From NCBI RefSeq assembly GCF_001548375.1, contig NZ_AP017295.1, positions 2,452,501-2,516,500 of the forward strand: a stretch of 64,000 bases of DNA. Direction: 5' to 3'. This stretch comes from Nostoc sp. NIES-3756 (GTDB lineage: Bacteria; Cyanobacteriota; Cyanobacteriia; Cyanobacteriales; Nostocaceae). The notes under the pieces are model-generated. The model did no database searches, was not told the origin of the DNA, and saw nothing but the letters and a program-made list of their open reading frames with translations. A program made the translations under genes and the position numbers. Positions 36,709-45,657 of this stretch are shown here, one piece after another; within the stretch, counting starts at the first letter, position 1, and the number at the start of each line of letters is the position of its first letter.

Positions 36709-37467
36709 ATGAATGACTTAACAAAAATATTTATTGCACCTGAGGAAATTGTTAACTTCCTCAAAAAAGAGATGAATTTAAAAGAAGTATATCAAAAGAT
36801 TTTATTTCAAAGGGTGATTTGGCAGGTAGCCGAAGCAAGAGGAATCACGGTGACAACGGAAGAAATTGAGGCGGAAGCCAACCGTCAGCGTCGGGAAAAG
36901 CATTTGGAAAAAGCCGCAGATACTTTGGCGTGGTTAGCAGATCAGTTGGTTTCCCCTGAAGATTGGGAACTGAGTATCCGCGATCGCTTATTATCTCAGA
37001 AGTTAGCTAATCTCTTGTTTGCTGAGAAAGTAGAAGCTTTTTTTTCCCAAAATCAACTGGAATTTGAACAAGTTAGTCTATATCAAATTATCGTTGATTC
37101 CCAAAAGCTAGTTCAAGAAATATATTATCAAATTGAAGATGAAGAAATTAGTTTCTATGAGGCTGCACATTTATATGACATTGACATTTCTCGTAGACAA
37201 AAGTGTGGTTATGAAGGTAAGCTTTATCGGTTTGACCTTCCTACAAATATAGCTGCTGTTATCTTTAGATCATCACCAAAACAATTAATTGGGCCTATCC
37301 AAACCAATCAGGGTTATCACTTATTTATGGTGGATAATTTCTTTTCTGCTGAATTAACATCTGAAAGATATCAAGAAATACTCAATAATATGTTTCAACA
37401 ATGGTTGGTTATGGAGGTAGACAATATACTTAACTCATTAGTTAACCATCAGTTCCAAGAATCATAA
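36709..37467 (+). CDS. Parvulin-like peptidylprolyl isomerase, secretion-linked (1)
   Basis: 252 residues without signal peptide. The N-terminal half is helical (SurA-N-like, about 12-105), and residues about 115-215 resemble a PpiC parvulin domain, with the end …PKQLIGPIQTNQGYHLFMVD as in parvulins (GP…T..G.HL..V). It resembles the gene at 44239 on the far side of the ABC/HlyD exporter. Such PPIases often accompany C39-type peptide exporters in cyanobacteria. A role in presenting or folding the exported peptide is inferred. Confidence 0.7.
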   Translation: MNDLTKIFIAPEEIVNFLKKEMNLKEVYQKILFQRVIWQVAEARGITVTTEEIEAEANRQRREKHLEKAADTLAWLADQLVSPEDWELSIRDRLLSQKLANLLFAEKVEAFFSQNQLEFEQVSLYQIIVDSQKLVQEIYYQIEDEEISFYEAAHLYDIDISRRQKCGYEGKLYRFDLPTNIAAVIFRSSPKQLIGPIQTNQGYHLFMVDNFFSAELTSERYQEILNNMFQQWLVMEVDNILNSLVNHQFQES

Positions 37468-38586
37468 ATCAAGTAAGATATTTGAAAGATTTGATTATAC
37501 TAAAACTTTCAAAAATATCTTTGTGCTTTTATACCCAATATTAAATTAACAGTAAAAAATGACGCAACTTAATTATACAAATAAAATTAAATTATATTTG
37601 ATCAGAGAAAAATATTTTACTCAGTAAATATGCTATTGTCAAAATATATCCTCATCTTTAATACATCCAGAATAAAATATTCTTTTCATGCTATAGATAG
37701 ATGGAAAATTAAGAAATTTATTTAAAGAAACAAGCACGATAAATAGATACTTTGATGAACAGTTCTGATTGTTGACTAATCGAATAAAAGAAAATCTAAT
37801 TAACTTTGGTTAAAAAAGTAATTAATATTTAATAAATGATAAAGATATTGTAAAGATTCTGTAAAGTCGGAGTTTTTTTTATAAAAACTATTGACTAAAG
37901 GCTGGAAAATCCTTAAAAGAATAACAGTGGTGTAAAACACTAAATTGAGGAACTGTCTCTTTTCTTCTAATTAGCTCCTTTAGTTATAAATATCCACACA
38001 TTACCTCCGGTTAATTAGAACAATGTTTGTCTAAGTAGATGTGAATTATGTGGTTTACATCTACATCTAACTATATATTTTTGTATTTCCATGTATAACA
38101 GGTTCCAACCTCTTTTTGTCTCCTAAAGCCTAATTTTAAAGATTAAGAGGTTGGCCTCTGAACCAGAATTTTAGAGTTCAGCAACATCCTAAGAATCAGA
38201 GTTAGTATTTAACTTCAGTACCGAGATAACTACCAGCATTACACCAAACTTCAGCAAAGATATCAAGTTATTTAATGAAGATTGCTCAATTTTGATGGAA
38301 TCTACTCATAAAGAAGCATCCTACCTAAAGCTTAAAGCAGTGGTTTGGTAAACACGGCTTATTTGTATATTGACGAAATTGATTTTACAACTAATATCAT
38401 GTTTGTTTTGACACTGCTAATATCTATGGTGCTGGTAATAGATAATAAGTAATATAAAAATAATTACCTATTAGGCATTACCCATTACCGCAGCTAATCA
38501 TACGATTAAGTAGTTAGTCTATCTCATATGAAACACTAGTTGTAAGACAGAGTTGTGCGCAATTTGACATTAGACAGTAACTGGTA
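37468..38586. other. Long AT-rich non-coding region
   Basis: About 1.1 kb without a supportable gene. One notable hairpin: CCAACCTCTT (38105-38114) pairs perfectly with AAGAGGTTGG (38145-38154). It precedes the HTH gene and the exporter operon and is likely regulatory or degenerate. Confidence 0.4.
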
Positions 38587-39192
38587 ATGATTATGTCACA
38601 TTCTTTTAACCAAGACACAGTTTCTGCTATTTATGAAAATCAAGAAAGCAAATTTTTAACTCCTTTTCAACGCAAGGCTTTACTTAAACATTTACAAAAT
38701 AATCTACAACCAGAATACCGCCGACGTATCGAAATTATGTTAATGGCAGATATGGGTAAATCCCAAACTCAAATTTGTGATTTATTAGGTTGTTCTCAAG
38801 AAATGGCGCGTTACTGGATTGGAATAGCAGAAGCTGGTTTAGCACATAAATGGAATGAGCGACCAATAGGTAGACCAAAAATAGTTAATTCTCAATATCT
38901 GGAAAGATTGAGAGAATTAGTTAGCAATAGTCCTCGTGATTATGGCTATGCTTTTACTCACTGGACTGCTCAATGGTTAAGCAAACATTTAGCAGGCGAG
39001 TTAGGAATTACAATTAGCGATCGCCATATCAATCGCTTGCTCAAACAAATGGGATTGTCTACTAAACGTAAAGCTTCCCAACCGCAGGAAACTAATCCTA
39101 TTCAAGATGGTGCAATTACAATAGGCGATTTAAAAACTGCCTCTGAACCGAGCCTTAACTGGTCATTTAGTTTGGTGGAAAACAGTAATTAA
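38587..39192 (+). CDS. Helix-turn-helix DNA-binding protein
   Basis: 201 residues. Residues about 40-85 form a transposase-type HTH (RRRIEIMLMADMGKSQTQICDLLGCSQEMARYWI), and 100-160 a second winged-helix-like part (AQWLSKHLAGELGITISDRHINRLLKQMGLS), as in IS630-type N-terminal domains. There is no catalytic DDE part, so a regulator derived from a transposase is more likely than a truncated IS. It lies 135 bp upstream of the C39 exporter on the same strand and may control it. Confidence 0.65.
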   Translation: MIMSHSFNQDTVSAIYENQESKFLTPFQRKALLKHLQNNLQPEYRRRIEIMLMADMGKSQTQICDLLGCSQEMARYWIGIAEAGLAHKWNERPIGRPKIVNSQYLERLRELVSNSPRDYGYAFTHWTAQWLSKHLAGELGITISDRHINRLLKQMGLSTKRKASQPQETNPIQDGAITIGDLKTASEPSLNWSFSLVENSN

Positions 39193-39204
39193 TTCGTAAT
39201 GGGC

Positions 39205-39302
39205 TACGCCCCGCTACGCTAACGTAATTCGTAATTCGTAATTGTGAATGTCTTCATGGTTCAAAATTTCCTGAAAAATTTTGAATTTTGAATTTTGAAT
39301 TT
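39205..39302. repeat. Repeat cluster: palindrome and heptamers
   Basis: GGCTACGCCCCGCTACGC palindrome-like text, then ATTCGTA heptamers (39224-39242) and TTTTGAA heptamers (39281-39302), directly before the exporter gene. Confidence 0.5.
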
Positions 39303-39327
39303 CCCCTTAGGGGTTGGAGGTAGGGAA

Positions 39328-42300
39328 ATGCCATCAGGGTTTTCCCAGCAATATCTGGCGCAACAACTCACCCAAATCTTGGGTGAGTCTTTATCAGCAA
39401 GGGAATTAGAAAAGTGCATCTCAGCTTTAGAATTTATTGAACCACCCATAGCTAAACAATTTTGGCAAGCTACAACAGCACCGCCTGGAATTTATATTGT
39501 GCTTGGGGGTAAAGTCAGACTACTAGATACCACTCATAACTTAATTACTACTCTCTCGGCTGGTGCATCTTTTGGGGAGTTGACGCTGTTTCCTAACGCA
39601 GACTTTATTCCTTATGTCGCTAGAGCGTCGGTAAGCTTGAAGTTGGGTTATCTTCCCCAAGCAATTTTACAAGAGTTAATGGATGAACATCCTAGTATTG
39701 GCGATGACCTAAAAAAACACGCCGAAACTTGGGACTTGTTGGTGTTATGTTGTCAAAACTCTCTAATACCGCCAAATAGCTCTGTGGAAGCGATAATTAA
39801 AGTTGTAGCTTTATTTGAACGGCATATTGTGGATTTTGGTTCACTTGCGCCGGAATTATGCCAAAATACTAAACTTTGGTTATTAGGTCGGGGAGAAGTA
39901 GCAGATAATCATGGTCGCACATTCTCGGCGGGTCAAATTTCCCAATTCAGCAAGCAAGATTGGCGGGTAACGCAACCAGCAATCCTTTACATTCTCAAAA
40001 ATGAGAATTGGCAAGTGGCGCAGGAATATTGGCCGGAATTGGGGAGTGCGGAAGGTGCGTCTCAGTCGCCTTTACCTATTGCGCGATCGCCAATTATTCA
40101 GGAAACAGAATCTCAGCCGCAACCGAAGCGGCGACGTGCTTATTTTCCTAGCCCTAATGTCACAGTCGGTCATTGGTGGGGGAGGCTAACTAAGCGTTAT
40201 CCCATCTTTGAACAACAAAGTGCGGCTGATTGTGGTGCAGCTTGTTTAGTGATGGTTAGCCGCTATTGGGGTAAGCGTTTAAGTGTGAATCGATTGCGGG
40301 ATTTAACTAATGTCAGTCGCAGTGGTGCATCATTGAAGGGTTTGACAGCCGCCGCCGAAATAATTGGTTTTACTACCCGTCCGGTGAGAGCTAGCTTGGA
40401 TAAATTGGCACAACAACCTTTACCTGCGATCGCCCATTGGGAGGGTAAGCACTATATTGTAGTTTTTGAAGTTAACAAAAAACAGGTAATTGTTGGTGAT
40501 CCGGCGATTGGACAACGTAACCTCAGCATTGCCGAGTTTAAGGCGGGTTGGACTGGTTATGCTTTGTTATTACAACCTACAACTCAACTACAAGAAACTG
40601 AGGAAGCCACTGTACCCTTCTGGCAACTGTTTGATTTAGTCAAACCCCACACGCGGGTACTTTTAGAAATATTTACAGCTTCGATTTTGATTCAGGTGTT
40701 TGGATTAATTACACCTTTATTTACTCAATTATTATTAGACCGGGTGATTGTCCAAGGAAGCACCCTCACCTTAAATGCAGTGGGGTTCGGGTTAGTCATA
40801 TTTGGCTTGTTTCGGGTTGCACTTAATGGATTAAGACAATATTTACTAGACCACACAGCCAACCGCATCAGCATATCGCTACTAGTAGGTTTTATTAAAC
40901 ATACCTTCCGTTTACCTTTGTCATTTTTTGAGTCGCGTTATGTTGGGGATATTGTTTCTCGAGTGCAAGAAAACCAAAAAATTCAGCGCTTTTTAACTGG
41001 GGAAGCACTGTCAATAATTTTGGATCTACTGACGGTATTTATTTATGTATGGTTAATGTTTTGGTACAGTTGGGCATTAGCTTTACTCTGTTTGGCAATC
41101 GTACCACCTTTTATGTTGTTGGCGCTTATTGCCACACCATTTTTACGCCGTATTAGCCGCGAAGTTTTTAGTGCTACAGCTAACGAGAATAGTTATTTGA
41201 TTCAATCTCTCTCTGGTATTCGCTCAATTCGCTCGATGGCAATTGAACAAACCGTGCGTTGGCATTGGGAAGAATTGCTCAATAATGTTGTCAAAAAAAC
41301 CTTCAGTGGGCAAATAATTAGTAATAAATTACAAATTTTTAGTTCTGCTCTAGAAACTTTAGTAAATACAGGACTACTGTGGTTTGGTGCATGGTTAGTA
41401 ATACAAAACCAACTCACCATCGGGCAATTAGTCGCCTTTAATATGTTGTTGGGTAATATTATCCGTCCTTTTCAACGGTTAGTAGTTTTGTGGAATCAAT
41501 TACAAGAGGTAGTTATTTCTACAGAGCGAATTAATGACGTTTTAGAAGCAGAACCAGAGGAAGATTTACAGCATCAACATCGGCAATTCTTATCTAGATT
41601 AAACGGACAAATCCGCTTTGAAAATGTGACATTCCGCTATCATCCAGAAAGCGATCGCAACATCTTAGAAAACCTCAGCTTTGAAATCAAACCAGAGCAA
41701 ACAGTAGCCGTTGTTGGGCGCAGTGGTTCTGGCAAAACTACACTATTTAAACTGATTTTAGGTTTATATCCCCCGACAGATGGAAAAGTTGCCATTGATG
41801 GTCAAGATGTAACTAATATAGCCCTGCGATCGCTCCGTTCACAAATCGGCGTTGTTGACCAAGATACATTCTTATTTGGCGGCACAATCCGCGAAAATAT
41901 CAGCATTGCTCACCCAGAAGCCACTTTAGAAGAAATTATTACCGCAGCCCGTTTAGCAGGAGCAGATGACTTTATTAAACAAATGCCAATAGGTTACGAA
42001 ACCCAAATTGGTGAAGGTGGGGGAATGTTATCCGGTGGACAAAGACAGCGTTTAGCGATCGCGCGTGCTTTGTTAGGAAACCCCCGCCTCCTCTTATTAG
42101 ATGAAGCAACCAGCCATCTGGATGCCGAATCAGAACGCATAATTCAAAACAACCTCAAAACCATCCTCAAAGGGCGCACCAGTATTATCATTGCCCACCG
42201 CCTGTCCACTGTGCGTCACGCAGACTTAATTCTGGTACTAGATAAGGGCTTATTAGTCGAAAGTGGCACTCACGAAGAATTGATTGCGAGAAAAGGTCAT

Positions 42301-42348
42301 TATTTCTATCTCAATCAGCAGCAGTTGGGAGTGGGGAGTAGGGAGTAG
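39328..42348 (+). CDS. C39-peptidase ABC exporter with cNMP-binding-like N-domain
   Basis: 1006 residues from the ATG at 39328, which has an ideal SD (GGAGGT, 7 nt away). The N-terminal part (about 30-130) resembles a cyclic-nucleotide-binding fold (PPGIYIVLGGKVRLLD…). A C39 double-glycine peptidase follows at about 290-420: Cys302 in AADCGAAC, His375 in GKHYIVV, Asp391 in GDPAIG, with family-typical spacing. Then six membrane helices (about 440-720) and an ABC domain (GRSGSGKTT; LSGGQRQR; LLLLDEATSHLD; IIAHRLS). It should cleave leaders after GG and export the peptide. The precursors at 48202-50323 have such a GG site. Confidence 0.92.
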   Translation: MPSGFSQQYLAQQLTQILGESLSARELEKCISALEFIEPPIAKQFWQATTAPPGIYIVLGGKVRLLDTTHNLITTLSAGASFGELTLFPNADFIPYVARASVSLKLGYLPQAILQELMDEHPSIGDDLKKHAETWDLLVLCCQNSLIPPNSSVEAIIKVVALFERHIVDFGSLAPELCQNTKLWLLGRGEVADNHGRTFSAGQISQFSKQDWRVTQPAILYILKNENWQVAQEYWPELGSAEGASQSPLPIARSPIIQETESQPQPKRRRAYFPSPNVTVGHWWGRLTKRYPIFEQQSAADCGAACLVMVSRYWGKRLSVNRLRDLTNVSRSGASLKGLTAAAEIIGFTTRPVRASLDKLAQQPLPAIAHWEGKHYIVVFEVNKKQVIVGDPAIGQRNLSIAEFKAGWTGYALLLQPTTQLQETEEATVPFWQLFDLVKPHTRVLLEIFTASILIQVFGLITPLFTQLLLDRVIVQGSTLTLNAVGFGLVIFGLFRVALNGLRQYLLDHTANRISISLLVGFIKHTFRLPLSFFESRYVGDIVSRVQENQKIQRFLTGEALSIILDLLTVFIYVWLMFWYSWALALLCLAIVPPFMLLALIATPFLRRISREVFSATANENSYLIQSLSGIRSIRSMAIEQTVRWHWEELLNNVVKKTFSGQIISNKLQIFSSALETLVNTGLLWFGAWLVIQNQLTIGQLVAFNMLLGNIIRPFQRLVVLWNQLQEVVISTERINDVLEAEPEEDLQHQHRQFLSRLNGQIRFENVTFRYHPESDRNILENLSFEIKPEQTVAVVGRSGSGKTTLFKLILGLYPPTDGKVAIDGQDVTNIALRSLRSQIGVVDQDTFLFGGTIRENISIAHPEATLEEIITAARLAGADDFIKQMPIGYETQIGEGGGMLSGGQRQRLAIARALLGNPRLLLLDEATSHLDAESERIIQNNLKTILKGRTSIIIAHRLSTVRHADLILVLDKGLLVESGTHEELIARKGHYFYLNQQQLGVGSRE

Positions 42349-42351
42349 GGA

Positions 42352-42480
42352 ATGGGGAATGGGGAGTAGGGGAAGTAGGGGGAGATAAAGAAGAAGTTCT
42401 ACTTATCTTGTCTCCCTCATCCCCCTCATCCCCCTCATCCCCCTCATCCCCCTCATCTCCCTCATCTCCCTCATCCCCCC
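42352..42480. repeat. CCCCTCATC nonamer tandem array
   Basis: A G-rich run (GGGAATGGGGAATGGGGAGT…) followed at 42412-42480 by about seven tandem CCCCTCATC/TCCCTCATC nonamers, in the gap between the ABC and HlyD genes. Confidence 0.65.
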
Positions 42481-42510
42481 ACATATCCCACACATTCCGT
42501 TCAACAATTT

Positions 42511-44058
42511 ATGCCCAACCCATCTCTTAATTCGTCATCCGTACTTGTTCAATCACAGACGGAACAGTTGGAACGAGGTCAAAATTCTCATGACGTTTTT
42601 GATTATCGGACACAGGCAGTAACGGAGGTAAACGATTGGTATTACGGCACAGAAGAGCTATTAGACGCTTTACCAAAGCGTTGGACGCGCTTGATGCTGT
42701 ATTTACTTATCAGCTTTACAATCATCGTTTTACCTTGGGCGATGTTGAGTAAGGTTGATGAAACCGGAAGTGCAAGAGGGCGTTTGGAACCTCAAGGGGC
42801 GACTCAAAAGTTAGGTGTTGCTGTTACGAGTAGCGTCAAAACCGTCAATGTGAAAGAAGGTGCAACGGTAAAAGCTGGACAGGTGTTATTAGAATTAGAT
42901 ACTGATGTGCTGCAAACACAGGTAGAACAGGCGCAGACAAGGCTAGAAGAATTAATCAATCGCCAAGGACAACAAGAACTACTGAAAAATCAGTTGCTGT
43001 TGACGGTTAATATCCAACAGCAACAAAATCAAGCGCAAGAGTTAGAGAAAATGGCGCAAGTCAATCAGGCGCAGCAAAATTTTGATGCTAAACAAAGCAC
43101 ATATAACTTACAGAAATTAGAACAAATGACTCTAGTTGAGCAGGCGAGACAGAATATTAGCTCTACCCAACTAGCAAAACAATTAGCAAATAGTAGATTA
43201 CAAAGAGATATCAAAGAAGTGATACGCTATCGCCGACTTTTACAACAAGGTGCGATCGCGCAAATTAAAGTTGTGGAATTAGAAAAGGTTGCGGAAGAAA
43301 GCCAACGCTCTCTATTGCAAGCTCATTCTGAATTTACTCAAGCTCAACTACGTCTACAAGCGCAAATTAGTCGTTATCAAACTACTCTCAATCAAACAGC
43401 CTCGGAAATTGAGCAAGCAAAACTCCGTCTCCAAGAAGAACAAAATAGCTATCAAGGTATAGTACAAGCTGGTAAATTAGCCTTGTTAAGAAGTCAGGAA
43501 CAACTTAAAGACCTACAAAATCAACTCACTACTTTACAATCAGAAATCATTCAAACTAAGAGCCAGATTAACGCTTTCAAGATTCAAATCCAACAAAGAG
43601 TAGTGCGATCGCCTGTTGATGGAACTGTTTTTGAGTTACCTATCGACAAACCAGGCCCTGTAGTCGAAGCTGGACAAATAGTTGCTCAAATTGCGCCTAA
43701 AGATGCAGCATTAGTTCTTAGAGCCACAATGCCTAGTCAACACAGTGGTTTCTTGAAAGTAGGAATGCCAGTCAAAATTAAATTTGATGCCTATCCTTTC
43801 CAAGATTATGGAGTTTTGCAAGGTCGTGTTAGTTGGATTTCTCCTGACTCGAAAGTTCAAACTACAAGCCAAGGAAACCAAGAAATTTATGAAATGGATA
43901 TTACTCTAGATAATCCTTATATTCAAAATGGTAATAAACGTATTTCTTTAACTCCTGGTCAAGGAGCAACCGCCGAAGTAATTATTCGTCAACGCCGAGT
44001 TATCGACTTTATTTTAGACCCATTCAAAAAGTTACAAAAAGGTGGTTTAGAGCTTTAG
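42511..44058 (+). CDS. HlyD-family membrane fusion protein
   Basis: 515 residues. One N-terminal membrane helix at 60-79, a split lipoyl-like domain (KTVNVKEGATVKAGQVLLELD and VVRSPVDGTVFELP…), a long alpha-helical hairpin with coiled coil (about 125-360), and a beta-barrel/C-terminal part. It would bridge the inner-membrane C39 ABC exporter to an outer-membrane channel. It lies 163 bp after the ABC gene, separated only by repeats. Confidence 0.9.
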   Translation: MPNPSLNSSSVLVQSQTEQLERGQNSHDVFDYRTQAVTEVNDWYYGTEELLDALPKRWTRLMLYLLISFTIIVLPWAMLSKVDETGSARGRLEPQGATQKLGVAVTSSVKTVNVKEGATVKAGQVLLELDTDVLQTQVEQAQTRLEELINRQGQQELLKNQLLLTVNIQQQQNQAQELEKMAQVNQAQQNFDAKQSTYNLQKLEQMTLVEQARQNISSTQLAKQLANSRLQRDIKEVIRYRRLLQQGAIAQIKVVELEKVAEESQRSLLQAHSEFTQAQLRLQAQISRYQTTLNQTASEIEQAKLRLQEEQNSYQGIVQAGKLALLRSQEQLKDLQNQLTTLQSEIIQTKSQINAFKIQIQQRVVRSPVDGTVFELPIDKPGPVVEAGQIVAQIAPKDAALVLRATMPSQHSGFLKVGMPVKIKFDAYPFQDYGVLQGRVSWISPDSKVQTTSQGNQEIYEMDITLDNPYIQNGNKRISLTPGQGATAEVIIRQRRVIDFILDPFKKLQKGGLEL

Positions 44059-44101
44059 ATATAGAGTTAATCAATAATTTTCAGCGTTCTCCTAACAATA
44101 T

Positions 44102-44131
44102 TTGTAGTAAGCACTTAAGTGCTTACTACAA
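44102..44131. repeat. Perfect 30-nt palindrome
   Basis: A perfect palindrome centred between 44116 and 44117; left half TTGTAGTAAGCACTT. It is the full-length relative of the elements at 25905, 26857 and 34701. Confidence 0.7.
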
Positions 44132-44238
44132 TCTTACTTCTATTTCTAATACAGGTTTTCTTAAATTTCAAAAATTTTAAATATTTAATCATCTATAAAG
44201 TTTTTACTTATACTAGTGAAAAAAGGAGAAAGTTTATT

Positions 44239-45021
44239 ATGGAAAAACATTTAAAATTTTCAAATCAAGACATTATTAGTTATCTCAAATTATCTTGTCA
44301 AATTCCTAGTACATTAGCAGCGATCGCCACTCAGAAAATTATTGCCCAAACAGCAGATAAATTAGGCATTGAGCCAAGTGTGGAAGAACTACAACAAGCA
44401 GCAGATAGTATGAGACTGGCTAATCGTTTACTCAAAGCTGATGATACTTGGGCTTGGCTAGATAAACATTATCTAACCATAGACGATTTTGAGGAAATAG
44501 CTAAAACTAATTTACTGTATATTAAACTAGCTGAACATTTATTTACCGACAAAGTAGAACCTTTTTTTTATGCCCGTAAAATTGATTATACTGGCGCTGT
44601 AACTTATGAAGTTATCTTAGATGATGAAGACTTGGCTTTGGAATTATTTTATGCCTTACAAGAAGGTGAAATTAGTTTTCAAGAAATCGCCCGTCAATAT
44701 GTGCAAAACCCAGAAATTCGCCGTGCTGGAGGTTATCAAGGGATTCGCTACCGTAAAGATTTTCGTCCAGAAATAGCAGCAGCAGTCTTTGCAGCATCAC
44801 CGCCACAGCTTCTTAAACCTATAATTACACCCCAAGGTGTACATCTAATTAATGTTGAAGAGATAATTGCACCTGCATTAGATGAGCAACGACGGATTCA
44901 AATTATTAAAGATTTCTTTAGTGATTGGTTAGAACAACAAATGTCTGAATTAGAAATTGTGGCTGAATTGTCTCATAATCATCACTCTGCTTCATCTTCA
45001 GAACTGCCAAAACCAGCCTAA
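44239..45021 (+). CDS. Parvulin-like peptidylprolyl isomerase, secretion-linked (2)
   Basis: 260 residues starting at the ATG at 44239 (SD AAGGAG at 44223-44228). It has a SurA-N-like helical half (about 10-110) and a PpiC-like half (115-225; GAVTYEVILDDEDLALELFYALQEGEISFQEIARQY… then GGYQGIRYRKDFRPEIAAAVF and ITPQGVHLI). It resembles the protein at 36709; together they flank the exporter. Likely co-expressed with HlyD. An in-frame extension upstream to 44119 is ignored. Confidence 0.72.
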   Translation: MEKHLKFSNQDIISYLKLSCQIPSTLAAIATQKIIAQTADKLGIEPSVEELQQAADSMRLANRLLKADDTWAWLDKHYLTIDDFEEIAKTNLLYIKLAEHLFTDKVEPFFYARKIDYTGAVTYEVILDDEDLALELFYALQEGEISFQEIARQYVQNPEIRRAGGYQGIRYRKDFRPEIAAAVFAASPPQLLKPIITPQGVHLINVEEIIAPALDEQRRIQIIKDFFSDWLEQQMSELEIVAELSHNHHSASSSELPKPA

Positions 45022-45147
45022 AATTTTTCTTAGTGATGGACACTTTGCTCAACGAGATAAATTTTCATCCGCAAGTGTCCTCCTGGATATTTATGTGATG
45101 GCAAGATTTTCGATTTCACCATAAAAATTTCATTTATTCTAGTTTTA

Positions 45148-45259
45148 AGGGACTTCCAAAATTAAATTATTTAATCAGCAAGAGCAAATATAATTATCAG
45201 ATTCTTTATCTCACTCTGCTTACCCTCACGATTGGATATTTTCTTAGTTGGAAGTCCCT
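45148..45259. mobile_element. MITE-like element with perfect 12-bp terminal repeats
   Basis: AGGGACTTCCAA at 45148-45159 and TTGGAAGTCCCT at 45248-45259 are perfect inverted repeats around an AT-rich 88-bp core with no coding capacity; TA/TAA flanks could be the target. It fits a miniature inverted-repeat transposable element. The right end merges with the stop codon of the adjacent gene. Confidence 0.7.
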
Positions 45260-45539
45260 AATCTAGCTCCATAACCTTTGTTTTAATAGCTACAAATTTT
45301 ACACCAGTACTATTATTTTTACGAGCTTTAATTACATTCGGCATATTATTTTTTTTCACTAGGCGTAGATACGTACTATACGGGATGTATGTTAAGGGAT
45401 TATGACCAACTGTATAGAGCATCAAAATACAAGCCCAAGAATATTTACCAGAGGAAATAGCTTTGAGGATGGCTTCCCATTCTTCAGTAAGAATTAAACA
45501 CTCCGAAATTTGATGAGAGGAAAAAACTTTTTGAGTCAT
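45258..45539 (-). CDS. HetP-family protein (heterocyst differentiation-related)
   Basis: 93 residues from the ATG at 45539 (a GTG at 45584 would add 15). The core [20 protein letters not shown], then …[21 protein letters not shown], matches HetP, in which AI.AGKYSWACVL….GYNPL.YIPYRTY is typical. HetP and its paralogues modulate commitment to heterocyst differentiation in Anabaena. Its TAG stop (45258-45260) is formed partly by the edge of the MITE-like element, so the original C-terminus may have been longer. It is downstream of the HopA1-like gene on the same strand. Confidence 0.72.
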   Translation of the reverse strand: MTQKVFSSHQISECLILTEEWEAILKAISSGKYSWACILMLYTVGHNPLTYIPYSTYLRLVKKNNMPNVIKARKNNSTGVKFVAIKTKVMELD

Positions 45540-45657
45540 AGGTAATATATTTAATAGTTTTTGATAAAAAGCCTTCTTGCCCACCGGAAATAGCTCTACA
45601 AACCTGTTTATCTAAAAATTCACCAAGTCAAACTGTTATCGATACATCTTTGGCGTT

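Noticed and set aside
38587..39192. Insertion sequence (IS630-type transposase)
   Set aside because: Only the DNA-binding part is present, with no DDE domain and no terminal inverted repeats, so it is treated as an HTH protein.
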